From Ulota crispa (taxonomy: Eukaryota; Streptophyta; Bryopsida; Orthotrichales; Orthotrichaceae), in NCBI GenBank assembly GCA_963920765.1, contig OY987242.1, positions 13,230,002 to 13,294,001 of the forward strand: 64,000 bases of DNA, read 5' to 3'. Position numbers and translations under genes: made by a program. A model generated the notes under the pieces. It made no database searches, had not been told where the DNA came from, and saw only the letters and a program-made list of their open reading frames with translations. This document shows positions 43,763-56,654 of the stretch, piece after piece. Position 1 is the stretch's first letter. Every line of letters begins with the position of its first letter.

Positions 43763-46700
43763 ATGGAGCAACAGGGTGCGAGTGGTTGGTACGGTGGATC
43801 GCAGCAACAGCAGCAGCAGCAGCAGCAATATGGCGGGCATCCACATCAGCATCCGCATCCGCATCCGTCTGTGCAGTGGCAAGTGCGGCCGGAGACCACG
43901 CAGCATTACAATCAGTCTGCACAAATGCACCCGTCGCAGCACCAGCATCAGTACCAGCAGGCGTATCCAACACCGGGTGGTTATTATGGTCAGCCTGCTG
44001 GATATTATGCGTCCCAGCAACATCAAGTGCCACAGGCGCCAGCTCCTCAACCTGTCGTGCCTCCGCCGCTTGCGCAGCAGCATGGTATGATGTATGGGCA
44101 AGCAGAGCAGGTGCGCTGAATTTCGGTCTTACTGGGATGATCGACGAGAGTTGCTGTTGTAGAATTTTGGAAAGTTGAATATTTTAGGGTTTCGTAACAT
44201 ATGACAGTCTAATTGGAGTTTTTGATCGAGAACCCTTTCAAAATTCTGAGGTATATGCTTCAAATCTATGGTGCTGTGGTTGACTGGGCATAAATAAAAC
44301 CGAGCAATGGTCGACAGTTCTCGTGCTTTCGGGGACCGGAGTTACCATGGTCAGGAAGTTGGAGTGGTTTCTATACCTTCCGAACTAGCAATTTAGAATA
44401 GTGGAGGAAATCAGGAAACAGATGTGACCTGATTTGAAAACTGCGGCGTATTAGCGCCTGTTGCAACATATGTGGTGTATGAATCTGAAGGACGTGATTA
44501 CGTAGAGATGGTGTGTTAGGGTTTCGGTATATTTTTCGAAGGGCTGTTCGAAGGAGATTGTGGATCAAGGCCAACATTTGGTTTGCGTTACATCGTTTTA
44601 CTTTGAGACGGGTGTCACAGTGCGCATCTGTGGTTATTAAGTCAAGATTACACCATGAATTTTGCCGAAGTTTGTATTGGTAAATGTAGCTGGTACTAAT
44701 GGCAAAGCGTCTAGAGACATGGGAGTTTTTATGATAACCTTCTCAGATCGTTTTCTGCCTGAATCTGTGACTAATCCTACACCAATTAGTAGTTGAATCT
44801 TCTGGAGCTGATATTGTACGTCCCTTCATATGAGGGAATGCCATTTTTTGTGTGATGTTGAAGCTAACAGAGAACAGACATGCTGCAATATTCTACAGAC
44901 TTTTTTTTCTTAGAATTTTTGCATTAGAAAGTAGGAACATGATTGTCATTATGCTAAAGCTGTTGTGTTTCGCAGGGCTGGTCCTCAAGCAATGGTTGGA
45001 GTCAGCAGCAGTGGCCCTTGGCTGGTATGCTATCATTACCTTATTTTGAGCTTTTTTTCGGAGTTGTCATATGTACTTTTGATGAAGGCTTTCAGTTTCT
45101 TATTTTCTAATGCATCTGCTAATCAGAGGTTACCCAACTAGAAAATTCAACCGCAGGGCTGAGCCAAGAGGAAGAATGGGCAGCCAAGGCTAGAGCTTGG
45201 GCTGCTTCGAAAGCAGCGCAAGAAGCTCAGCAGCATTCCCAGCTTCATGTTCAGACACAGCCTGATCAATCAACCTCTCCAGATAGTTTACAGCAGCTAC
45301 CGCTTCCACCTCCCCCTCCTCCACCCCCGCCCCAGCCAGTAGACCTGCCTCAACAGTTTGCCTACCAAGCACATGACGCTGGAATACCAGCGTATGGCCA
45401 TGATAACTCTCAGAAGTACGGCCAAGACTCGTCAGGGCTGTTTGGACGGGATGCTTCTTCTAGGAGTCGAGGGGAGGAGATGAAGTCATTTGCATCGGAG
45501 GGGTCAACATCAAGCTCTGGACTGACAACGATTCCAGGTCATCCTCTGCCTTCAACTTCCAGAAATATTTTGGAGCTTGGTACGAGTAGCTATTCCCAAG
45601 ATCTGATATCAAGTCATGGTCAGAATGCTCCTCCAGCAGGTACTTCTATAACCACAGCCTCTTCAACTCAAATAATTTAAAGGTCGCTTTGTCCTAAACT
45701 GGAGGACGTCTCAAGTATATGAGATGCAAGTTCTACTTTGTTGATGAGTCTTCTTTGTACCCTACCAGTTACCAAACCAGCTCTTTTTCTTCATTGTACG
45801 TAACCGAGTTCAGTTGCCATTTGTTATTGCAATGACATCTCTGTTTAGAAGGTTGTCAACATTCCTAGCTGAAATGTGTACCTTTGGTTTTAGTTGTTTA
45901 CTCTTGTGTCAATAGTTCAGATTTGCAGCTGCGACTTTCTGCAAAAAGTTCGGTTTCTAATACTTTGAAGTTGGACTAGATTTTACAGTACCGCCCGGTA
46001 TGGAACAGTTGGAGACGCCCCAACCACCTGCGCCTCCCCCTCCTGCTGCTGCTTCCCTTCCGCATCTGCTACATCCACAGCCACCGCAGTTGCCTTCTCA
46101 GATACCACCACATCAACAAACAGGTCATATGCAGTCGCATTTGCCTTCCTCTCAGTTTTCATTTGGAGAATCTTCTGTACCAGCTTCTTACGATTTTCAC
46201 CAGCCACCGCCTTATGAGTTCCAGCAGTCTCAATCTCAGGATTATCTGCATCCGCAGCCCTCGCAGTTCAATATGTCTGCAGACGTTCCTGAAGCAGGTG
46301 TCTATAACGGGTTGCCGCATCCACAGAGTTGGCCTCCTCAAATGCCTTATCCTACAAACAACGTGGGTCCTGGGATTGGGGCAGGTCCTGGTTTGGGACA
46401 CCAGGTATAGTACTTGGATCCTAATAAGCACTTCTGCACTTTCTGTGTATAATTTCTTTGTAAGGCATTTTTGTCATTGCAGCTCTCACTTTTTTAATTG
46501 CACACGTACATTTGTTTATCGGAAGCTTGTTTTGAAGCAGAAAAAAACGTACTTTCAAAATAAACTTCGAATGGTGCTTCGAATATGCATAAAACATACT
46601 TCGAATGGTGCTTCGAACTGGGTGTGTGATTTGTAACCTCTTCTTCTATAACTTGGGAGCTTTCTGCTTGATATACTATTTTGCATGAATTGCAGTTTGA

Positions 46701-49700
46701 GTACGAATTTGAGCACATGCATCCTGGACATCAACATCCCCAACATTTGCAGGGTCACACTATGTTTGCTCGGCCCCCGCATGGGCCAGGGTTTCGACCA
46801 GGTGGTCCTCCTCTTGGTCATTTTGGCTTTGGCAATAATCCAACATTGGGACCTGGCGCTGGTGCGGGGATGGATTTTTCCATGTTCACAGATAATGGTC
46901 ATGGCCTTAATGCTGGTATCGATCGGCCCAAGAAGGTACGTCATTCTACGAGTGCGTCATGTAAGCTTGCATACGAACATGTATATATCTATATATACAT
47001 TCATGTACGTATGCATATGCATAGTATGAAATTCCTTTCGAGCTACTTGAGGGCTTTAATTGACCTAATTTTATGCAGGCATCAGTTCCTAACTGGCTGA
47101 AGGAGGAATTGTTGAAGAAGAAGGCCGCTGTTGGTGGTAGTGCTCAACTGACTACTGCTGATGACAATCCTCGTGCTAATGGTGATAATATTGAACCATC
47201 TACTCATAATAAGTTCGATATCTCAGACCGATCACGAAGTGACTTGTCTAGAATGAGCGACTCTGATGAAGAGGATGAGGAGGTAAGCTTTGAAAAGTTT
47301 ACCATTGATTATAACATTTCTATATCTCCAGACTCCTGCACTTGATAACGAATATTCTTTTATTCAATGATTGGTTTTTGACTTACGAGATACAATTAAA
47401 CTCATTTAGAGCTCTGGTTCGTCTGTTTTCTGAGTGGCTGTTTCGTTAAGTATTGTGCCTTCTGTTGATTCAGGATGACACGGAAGCTGCAAGGACTTTG
47501 GCTATAAATCAAGAAATCAAGCGTGTGCTCACAGAAGTTTTGTTGAAGGTTTGGTGTGCTCTACCACAACTACAGATTTCAAATCTAGTTTGAAATACTT
47601 CAAATGCACGTTGACAGTCCTAAAAAATTACATCGTACTGAATTTCTTCTTCCAATTGATTCTAATGCAACCTAGTCCAGTTCAGAAAGTGAACTGTGAA
47701 ATTTTAAAAAGTACGCAATAACCTTTACTGGATTTCATTGTGCGAATGATGTTTTTCCCTGAAAACTTCAAATTACAATAGTTGTTCCCTACTATTAGGT
47801 CACCTAATTTTGAGTGTAATTGAGTTTATTATGCATTTCCCATGACTCATCTGGTGTGTACAAACTTAGTCATTGATTTCACAGCCTGTTAATGGTTAAA
47901 TCTGTCATTGACTTCAGTTTATTCAGTCATCGTGGGCAATCACGAGACAAATATGAGATTTTTGTGTTTTAGAGGAAACAGCTCTGGAAGTTGATACTCT
48001 ACAGAAACTTGTATTACTCCTAGAAAGAGTCTCAGCGCTAAAGGGTTGTTATTTTGCTAGACTCCTTTGCAATGTCTTTGAGGTTGTTTTAACTGGTTAG
48101 AGATTGCTCGGTCGTGTAGGTGACGGATGATCTATTTGATGAAATTGCACAAGAGGTTATGGATGAGGACGAACAACGACTAATTGAAGGTTTGACCTGC
48201 TCTTATGGTTGCTCTATATTGGGTATTCATGGTGCTCTGCAATTATTCATCTTCTCGCCAGACGTTCGTAACTGGTTCATGGCACTAACTTTCTTTCTGT
48301 TATGGGAGATTGAATTATTCGGTTTCGCATTTCACGTTTTAAACTAAAATTCCCAATCAGAATATACGTTTAGGGGTTACTAGTTCACCATAAAGAACCT
48401 GTGAAGGAGCTTTGAGCTCGTTTTATTTTGGCTCCGTGTTTTGCAGACCCAAGTAAGAAGGCTCCACTTGCTGAGGAATCAGCAAAACATCCTACACCCA
48501 ATGCTCCTGTCGTTGAATTTGCTTCTGCACTTGCACCAGCTCCTGTAAGGGTACTTGTTGCTCCTGCTGTCAAACTGAGTGAGGATGATAGTGATGACGA
48601 CAGCAAGAGCCTGAGTTCCGGAGCTCCTGCTGGAAACTTACTGGGGCTTGCAAGCTACGCATCTGATGACGAGGAAGCTGGTCGCGACAGTAGGCAGGCG
48701 ACCGAAAGTAAACACGGCAACGGGGGAAATTCTGACACAGAAGCATCTGAGTTGAAAAGTTTTGCTGCAGAGAAGGCTGGAGAATTGCATGTAGATACAG
48801 AGGACCAGGTGGTTATTGCAAAGGAGGTGAAAGGGAAGAAGCGGTTGAGTGGGGAAGTCTTAACTTCGAATAGTTTGGGTCGTAGCCCGAGACGAGCAAG
48901 ACATTCAGAGGTTTCAGGTGGTGAAGCTGGTCAAAGCAATGTTGCAGCTTCGATAAATCCAGGTGTTTCTGCTCATAAAGTTGGAGCAATAGATGTAGAG
49001 AATCCTGATTTGGGAACAGCAGTAGAAGGTAAAGGTTTGCAAACAGCTCACGTGAAGGAAGTTACAAGTGAGATTAAGGCAAATCACAAAACCCCTCCTC
49101 TGAATGCCTCGTCAACAGAGCGCAGAAAGTTGGAAGGTGGGAATGATCATTCAAGCAAAGGTAGAAGTGATGAAGATTCGTCACACCTCAGACGTGCAGA
49201 GGAGGCTGTTCCCTCTGATAAACACAAGCATGGGGTTGATATAGATTTAGGAAAGACAGTCAAAGAAAGAAGTCACGTCAATGCTAAGCAAGGCGCTATG
49301 GAGGCCGAGGGTGATGGTGATCACAAAAATGGCATTAAACGGGAGAAGGATACTAACAAGAGCGTCAAGGGCAGAGGTAGAGAGGACAAAGAGAAGGATA
49401 GGGATAGAGAGAGCTTAAGTGGTAAGGAGAGGGAGCGAAGTGTACAGAAGATCAAACAGCGTGAAAGGGAATTAGATGTAGAAAAACATAGTGAGAGAGA
49501 GAAGGATAAAGACAGAGGACGAAGCACCAAAGCAAGGGCACGTGATTCTGACAGAGAGAGACGGAAACCCGCATCTGAGAAGCATGACCGAAAGAGCACA
49601 GATCACAAGAAAGACAAGGACAAAAACTCGAAGAAGACCCGAAGGAGACGCTCTTCATCACTAAGTAGTCGAAGTAGGAGTAGGAGTCGGAGTGAAAGCA

Positions 49701-51852
49701 ACAGCGCTTCTGGAAGTCGGAGTAGCAGTCCCAGCCCGAGACGAGGGTGAGATTTCGGCGCTTGATGTTCATGAGGACAGTCTTTGGTTGTGTTTGTTTG
49801 GGCGTTGTTAGTCGTGGTATTGAACCATTTCAACTAATGTTCGTAATGCTGCGCAGAAAACAACAAAGAGGGAGATCAAGCAAGAAACCAACCCATTCCT
49901 CACCTCCTTCGAGATCTCGAAGGTATGTTGCTGAAATACATAAATTTGATCGATTGTTTATTTGAATAATTGTTTTTATTTTATATGCTTTTTCTGGGGT
50001 GGGTACTGGAAAATAGTCATCTTACCGACAATATTTAGACAACGAATGTCAGCGACCGAAGAGAACACCGTCAACGTTTAAAATCTTTGTGCTTTCTTTC
50101 TTTTCCTTAAAATGCTTTTTTTTCGTGTAATTGAAAGGCTCAGGGCGTAATGAGGTTGTGGCAAAGTAGTAGAAGCCGTTGGCTGTTCTCATGAGAGAGC
50201 AGGGACATGATTGTTTGTCAACTGCCTTGCAAGCTACTTATCTTGCATAATGAGGGGTATACCCCTGATGTTGCCTGTCAGGAGAGTTTTTGCTGATTGA
50301 TTAGAAAAAATAATCAACGGTGCAACGTTGGACTACCTTAGAAATAGTCTTGTTTTTTGATCGCGAGCATCTTAGGCCTTTTTGCGTAATATTCTGCACA
50401 TAGTTGCAATGAAATGCTTTTCCTGAGATTTCGGAGCTCCATTTCAACGTGCAAGTAGGAGGCAATGATTTCGTGAAGGGAGCGCAGTTCTTTCTTTTTC
50501 TCACAAACTGGATGCAACGACCTGTAAGCTAGAAATGTGGATCCCATTTGAAACGGGCCTCCGAAATTTTAGGAAACGCAGTTTGTTGCAACTTTGGTTC
50601 TGCATTCTGGTCTTTTTCTTGCTTCCAGTTGCTGATTTTCAGGGTAAAACGTATTGTTGATCGAGCAGCTTCTTGTTTATGTTATAGTTGCAGTTTCAAT
50701 TGTTTGCGCTGTTGCGCTGACCATAGCAAATGGAGTGGGGATGAGTTGTAGGGCTAGGATCTAGTCAAGTCGAAGAGGAAAGTGAAGTTCTTAGGTGTAG
50801 TTGTATAAATAAAAGGAAGAAAACTGCATCGAGGTTGTAGAGTAAATTAGCAGGTGTGGTGATTAGGTTAATCCCAATAGAATCAAGAAGATGAAAATGG
50901 TGGGATCGTTGAGAATGACTAAGTAAAGCAAGATCATGATTCTGTCGGTGGCTCTGTACATCGTAGGGATTTCGTCTGCTACTAACCTCAGATTACGTAG
51001 TAATCTCAGCACACCCCAGCACAGAAGTGATCTGCACGAGTGCTAATGCTCAGTGTCAGAATGGGGCGCGCATATTCTGGGAGTTTTTCACCGCATCTTG
51101 AGGTATGGGTACGTTGGACACGTAAGTACACACTGCTGGTTCTAAGTTGCTGTTGTGCAGGTGCCTTACTGAGCAGATCAATGCACAGCTCTCAAGGCGA
51201 AGGGTGAGCTGACTAAGCAGAGAGAGAAAGAGAGACAGAGAGAAACAGAGAGAGTAATTGTGTTTTGACTTACATGGCAAGTGATGATGATGTGTTTTTA
51301 TCTCTAGACGAACTTCGCGCTCTCCTTCACGCTCAGTGCCACATAGCAAGGTCTCTCATCGCAGGAATTCCTCTTCTCTTTCCCGTGAGAAGGAAAGGTA
51401 CGATGCGCCACCCTCTTAACTCCAACTATTTTTTTGGTTTCTTCCGAAGGGGCGTTCGGTAGTCTTCCTTTTTGTAGCAAGTTGGAAGACTTCTGTCTGT
51501 TCTAGATTTTGCTACGGAAAACATCTGCTGGAAACGGTGATGTTGTACTTCGGATATGAACCTCTTAACCCCCTTAAATTGTGCAGATCACGCTCTTCTC
51601 CCCTTTTTCACTGCAGTTGGTTAAGAAGTCCTCACATTTAATCCATTAAAACTTGGTTTTGTGCTGGTTTTTATCTGTCTAGGGCTGCTTTACACTTGTG
51701 CCTGAACATCTGGAAGTTCTTTGCTGATGGTTTCCTCTGTTTCACCAATGCTGGAGATTTGACATGTTGAGGACGGGCTATAATTTGCTTTGGGATTCAG
51801 AAACAGGAAGTCGAGGTCTACATCGCCAGGTCACAAGAGGAGAAGGAGCTGA
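43763..51852 (+). CDS. RS-domain nuclear protein, 12 coding exons, 1140 aa
   Basis: Exons: 43763-44110, 44976-45024, 45127-45639, 45989-46404, 46696-46935, 47079-47282, 47474-47548, 48120-48189, 48447-49746, 49857-49922, 51308-51397 and 51801-51852. All junctions are GT-AG, phases agree and 3423 nt end in TGA. The protein is Gln/His/Pro-rich at first (polyQ near residue 14), has an Ala-rich helix EEEWAAKARAWAASKAAQEA (147-166), a long proline tract, Gly/Pro/His-rich exons 4-5, then VPNWLKEELLKKKAA (from 525), an acidic SDSDEEDEE, a helical stretch over exons 7-8 (IKRVLTEVLL, DDLFDEIAQEVMDEDE), and a Lys/Arg/Glu/Ser-rich tail ending in an RS domain over exons 9-12. Such tails mark splicing or transcription-linked nuclear proteins; the exact family is not recognised. 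Start: the first ATG of this frame, context GTGATGGAG. No RRM, zinc finger or kinase motif is seen. Confidence 0.85.
43802..43828 (+). repeat. CAG tract coding for polyglutamine
   Basis: Nearly pure CAG/CAA codons in exon 1 give about nine glutamines, followed by CAT-CCG codons giving alternating His-Pro. A candidate length-variable tract. Confidence 0.85.
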
Positions 51853-52771
51853 TGGTACATCTGGAGTTTTTCGGCATAATTCGCCACCGTAAGAGAAAAA
51901 TGAGGTCATTTAAGTGGGGTATCGGAATACTAAAGTTCCTGTACCTTTTTGTCTTCAGGCAGCTTGTGCTGACTTTCAGAAAACAGGAGGTTTGAGTTTT
52001 TTCTTTAGTAGATTTTGAAAGTTGGAAACGGCCCAATTGTACTTGAGAAAGTGTTAAGGATCGGCCTTGTAGAATGGAATTGACATATTAAAAAATCATG
52101 AAAACACATAAATGGATCTGTCAGTGTGTCTTCAATGTATCATGCTATCAATATTTTCATCCATTTTGGTCACCACTTCAGTGTACTTTGTATTTTGCCT
52201 TTTCTTTGCATTGAAGTTCATGATTTTACTTTGATCAATATTTTTTCTCATTTTGAGGTTAATTTTGTGCTGATGTCTTATGTATTTGCGTTGTTTTTTG
52301 GTTTGGTTGGCTTTGTGTAAGAAATTTAGTAATGCTTTGGAGATGTATGTTGATCTCACAGTGGCAATGTGATGTTCCATATCGTGACTTGTTCTATACA
52401 AATCAAAGCATAAAAAATAATGAAGAAATATGATTGTAAATATGTCATATTTCTATTAATGATTATCCAAGGGAATACATAAAAAATAGGCCCGACAAAT
52501 AGTCGTATGTCAAATATAGGCTTGACATTTGAGTAACAATAATAAATACTAAATCATTATAAACAGTTGTTTCTCAAATTTTTACCCAAAAGTTGCCATT
52601 TTTGCAGAATAAGTTTTGGGTGGCTCCAAAGATCACAATAAATTTTACACTCATCCATATTTAGTCACAAATATTTTAATACCCGTATAACTTTTTTGGA
52701 GTTATATTTTTGGCAATACCATCTGGAAGCATTGAAGTTCAAGATCCTATGGTTAAAATTAGTTTCAATGT
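51853..52771. other. 3' flank of the RS-domain gene
   Basis: Probably includes the 3' untranslated region; I could not fix a poly(A) site. AT-rich with no other gene. Confidence 0.4.
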
Positions 52772-54034
52772 TTAACCCCTAAATGCCCGAGGCACCAAAT
52801 TTTTGGTGTTCAAATATTTTTAGGAAACTTCGAAACCTTGGTGAAGGCACAAATTTGATTGTTTTAAGGTTTTTTTTTGGAGAAGTTGTGGGCTAAAGTT
52901 GCGGGCCAAAGTTGTAGGATGAAGGTAGCTTCAACATTCAATTTCAATTTCTTCCATATTTTATTCCAATTGTTTTTTGTGGAAGCTAAACTACAAGCAT
53001 ACTTTTAGTGTCATGATTAGAGTCATGACTAGTATCATGAATAGTATTGTGAGTTGTGTCACAAAGAATAAAGTGAAGATTTCTCTTGGGCACTCCCTTG
53101 CGCAATAAGGGCCCTTTTACTGAAATTTCATCATCTAACAAAATCTTAAAGTGCTTTTGAACTAATTTGGCTTGGAATGTCTTTGTTATAGAAATAATTC
53201 ATTCACTACTGAATTTTCTTTCTTTCATAATGATTTTTGGCCAATAATTGAAGAGAAACAAATTCTTTGTATTAGACAATTACATGGTGATAGTTGCATT
53301 GCAGGCTCATTTTTCAAAACTGTGGTCATGGATTTGGAAGGGTGGATATTAGTTTTGAAGTAACAACAATAAACACTAAAGTATTTTAAGTGGTTTTTTC
53401 CCAATTTTGTATCCAAAAGTTGCCAATTTGCATTATAAGTTTTAGGAAGCTCCAAAAAAATGCAAAAAATTATGTATGCACATTCAATAAAAAGTATCTT
53501 AAAATTCATGTGGCACATCCAACAATTGGATGACGCGGATATGGTCTTAGCAGATGAAAGACCAAACAAGGTGCCAGTTTTTGTGTTTTGTCCAGCCGCT
53601 AGTTTGAACCAGAACTTAGGGTATTGTTAGTTGGTTGAAATAACATGATATTCATTAGATTGGGAAAATGCAATTCCCAAGTTGTACTTCACCTGAAACC
53701 GAAAAATTCACCTTAAACTAGATTCAAAGGTATCAGATTCAATTTGAGCCACTAAGATTTTTCCCTTGCAAATTCCTCCTCTCAGGTGAGGGCATGTGTA
53801 CCAGAAAAACGTTGGAGCTTGGTTTAAAGTGATCACCTTAAACCTTCAAAAGTCCCAAAATGGACTTTTTTTCCCAATCTAATGAATATTGTGTTAATTG
53901 TAAAAAAATTGATTGAAACTTGAAACTTCATTGAAAAGAACAAGTGCATGCTTGTGAAAAGCCGGTTAAAATTGAGAAATGCTAGGTTTCAACAAGTATA
54001 ACTAAATTTTTTCTCCAAACATTGATTCAACTAT
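52772..54034. other. intergenic stretch starting with an unpaired TTAA-type end
   Basis: TTAACCCCTAAATGCCCGAG at 52772 is the left end of a TTAA-type element whose partner I could not find. The rest is AT-rich without coding signal. Confidence 0.4.
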
Positions 54035-54932
54035 TTAACCCCTAAAGGTCCATGGCTTTTTTCTTGTCAAAAGACACTCAAAACTGCCACCTCTATGGCA
54101 AAGAGTAAAAAAGTTTGAAAATTAGGCATTTTGCATATCTGACCGTAGGATCTTGTGCTAGACTACTACAAGAATGTGTCATTCAAAACTCAAGAACTTT
54201 GACCGCACAGATTGGAAGATATTTGCATTTAAAAAGTAAAAAACAACTTTTTTTGCACCTTGCTTGACTAGATTTTTTAACTTTGAACATTTTAAACTTT
54301 GCACCACAAAGTTTGGAATTCTATTTTTGCATGGTGGAAAGTTAAGTTGGGAATCTTGGGAAAAAATTTAAGAAAAGAATACTTAATTTTCATTCTTTAA
54401 AAAAACATTAGGTAGAAGAAGGTATGAGATTGAACAAAAACTTAAATTGCTAATAACCCTGCAATCCCAATGGTGAGATTGTTCTAGAAAGCAAACTTCA
54501 CCCTCTCCAACAATTAAAAAAAAAATGTTAAACCTACATTCAAAAATGAAGTTTATAAGTTATTTTTTCAAGAAGATTCTTGAACTGCCCAAAAAACAAG
54601 ATTGTCCATAACTTTCTCATAACTAGTCCAAATGGAATGAAGCAAAGCTTCAAATGTACACAAAGATATAATCTATGAGAAGAAAAAATTAATTTTTTTT
54701 TTCAAGTTTTTATAAGAAATTTTTTTTGCTGCCCCTAGTCCCCAAATTTGTGCTTATTTGGGCATAACTTTTGCTCCCTGGCATCAATCGAAATAAAAAT
54801 TAGATTCCCCAAAATCTAATGTGTTTTCTATCTTCAAAAAAAGTTTCAAAAAATTAAGACAAAAATTGAGACCATAGGTACCTACCCAAAATCCCATATG
54901 TCCCCCGTAGGGACAATGGTCCTAGGGGTTAA
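54035..54932 (+). mobile_element. TTAA element, 898 bp
   Basis: TTAACCCCTAAAGGTCCATGG to CAATGGTCCTAGGGGTTAA. Diverged full-length sister of 31895-32889; it keeps the unoccupied site corresponding to the 79-bp insertion there. Not the same interior as the 940-953 bp type. Confidence 0.75.
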
Positions 54933-55436
54933 GCCTCATGGACCTATATGACAAATTTTGTCCTTAATGTCTCAATTACAAGTTAAATCTTGTAAAAAAC
55001 CAGCATTTTCCTCTCCAAATAAAACCCTAAGCTCTATGTAACAATAAGGTCATTTGACCCACCATAGTTTAACATTTTAACAATAAGAAGGGGGGAATAC
55101 ACTTTAAAGAATTGGGTAAAATAACAATAAAAAAACCCACACAAATTGAGAGCCATGTTTAGGCAAACTGTTTGCCACATTTACTCAAGCTTTTTTTAAA
55201 CAGTATTTTCATGCCCGAACAATGGGATATGAATTTGAAATGGTAAAGTTGGGATGTGACATATTTTGAACCACCCCGTCCTTCCCAAGAAATGATGGGT
55301 TTGCAAATGGCACAGAACTGCCCAAGTGTTACTGTAGAATGCAAACATCTTTGATGCGGATTCTAATAATAAATGCTGAATCTTGTAGGCTGTCCTTGCA
55401 CACATCTTTACACGCCTGATCTCAATTGCAAAAAGA
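54933..55436. other. intergenic stretch, nothing recognised
   Basis: AT-rich, with short unsupported ORFs only. Confidence 0.45.
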
Positions 55437-55767
55437 TAAGGTAGGAGGCTCAAATTCGGAGCAGGCTCTAAAATGGAGCACCTCCTCAAATGTATTGTTT
55501 TTGTACATCTTGTTTTTCATATCTCTTCAATAATGTATAGTTCATGTACATTTGAGGAGGTGTTCCATTTTAGAGCCCTATGGTCTTTCCATTTCAAATA
55601 TTCATAACTAATTTCACAAAGTTTCAAAAAATATGAAACAACTTGGGTTAGATGCCGATTCATCTTGTCTTTCAAGAAAAGTTTACTAAAAATTGTTTCA
55701 AGGAGTTTCACCTACCCAAAATTCAGTTTCAGCCCTTAGATGCTCCATTTATGAGCCTCCTACCTTA
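55437..55767. mobile_element. MITE-like element with TAAGGTAGGAGGCTCA ends
   Basis: The 16-bp end at 55437-55452 is the exact reverse complement of 55752-55767. A second inverted pair lies inside (GGCTCTAAAATGGAGCACCTCC against GGAGGTGTTCCATTTTAGAGCC at 55470-55580). The outer TAA/TTA may be target or terminus; superfamily not assigned. Confidence 0.65.
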
Positions 55768-56090
55768 CTGGTAAATGTGCTAAGTTTTTAGATTTAAATT
55801 CTGGGAGTGTAATGAAAAGAAGAAAATAAAAATAAAAAGAAAAATAAAAGTAAAAACTTTTAGTAGAATTGGGGATGGAAAGTTGCAATCTTCACTAAAA
55901 CCCGTCCTATATAGTAAATTCTTCACCAACTCTAAAACTAATGACATATTTAAAAAATCTTGGAATGGGGACAAATTACATTAATTTTGACACAAATCTA
56001 ACTTGAAGTGTTAGTAAAAAACATCAAATTGTGGTTAGAATGCTTTTGATACCATTCGAGATCCACCATCAATCTATCACTAATATGTTC

Positions 56091-56459
56091 TTAACCCTTA
56101 AACATCGAAGAGGATGAAAAACGTCCTCCGGCTTCAAAAAAAAGTTTTGCGTGATTGAAAAAAGCTAGTTTTTATTTGATTTCTTTTCAGAAATGATCAT
56201 AAACACATGGTTTTTCATGGAAGGTAAAAAATTGCTTCATTAGATGCACTCATCTTTTCAAGGAACTCAAATTGTGAGAAAACTTAGAGACACGGTTTTA
56301 GGTCCCAAACTGCTCTTGTTGCAAATTTCATGATGTTGGCATGTACTGTTGACTTTTGCAACTTCCTAGGCACTTGCTACACCAACAAGAGCACTCAATA
56401 ATATTGTAGATCACTATACCGGGTTGGTCACGGTGACCAGTTCAAAGTTTAAGGGATAA
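56091..56459 (-). mobile_element. TTAA element, short type (369 bp), inverted
   Basis: Plus-strand ends TTAACCCTTAAACATCGAAG and TTCAAAGTTTAAGGGATAA. Reversed, it matches 42043-42411 (GGTCACCGTGACC, AAGTTGCAAAAGTCAACAGT, CCATGAAAAACCATGTG), and the total length is the same. Confidence 0.7.
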
Positions 56460-56463
56460 TATA

Positions 56464-56609
56464 CACTAGTAGAAAAACAGGTCCTAAATGACTTGGTGAC
56501 AACAACTAAACCACAACTACACAAGTCATTTTGTAGTTGTTGTACACTTGGTGCAGTGGTGGTTTAGTTGTTGTCACCTAGTCATTTAGGACCTATTTTT
56601 CTACTTGTG
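56464..56609. mobile_element. CACTA foldback MITE, 146 bp
   Basis: CACTAGTAGAAAAACAGGTCC at the left mirrors GGACCTATTTTTCTACTTGTG at the right, with near-perfect arms through AAATGACT-GGTGACAACAACTAAACCAC. Its CACTAGTAGAAAA terminus equals that of the 3-kb CACTA copies, which could have supplied the same transposase source. Confidence 0.8.
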
Positions 56610-56654
56610 AAAAGGTTTTGTTGAGTTAAGGCAATTTTGAATTTTAAAATGCCA

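Noticed and set aside
43250-44101. 283-aa open frame on the minus strand
   Set aside because: Shadow of the CAG- and CAT-rich first exon of the RS-domain gene: long runs of Leu/Arg/Met with no domain.
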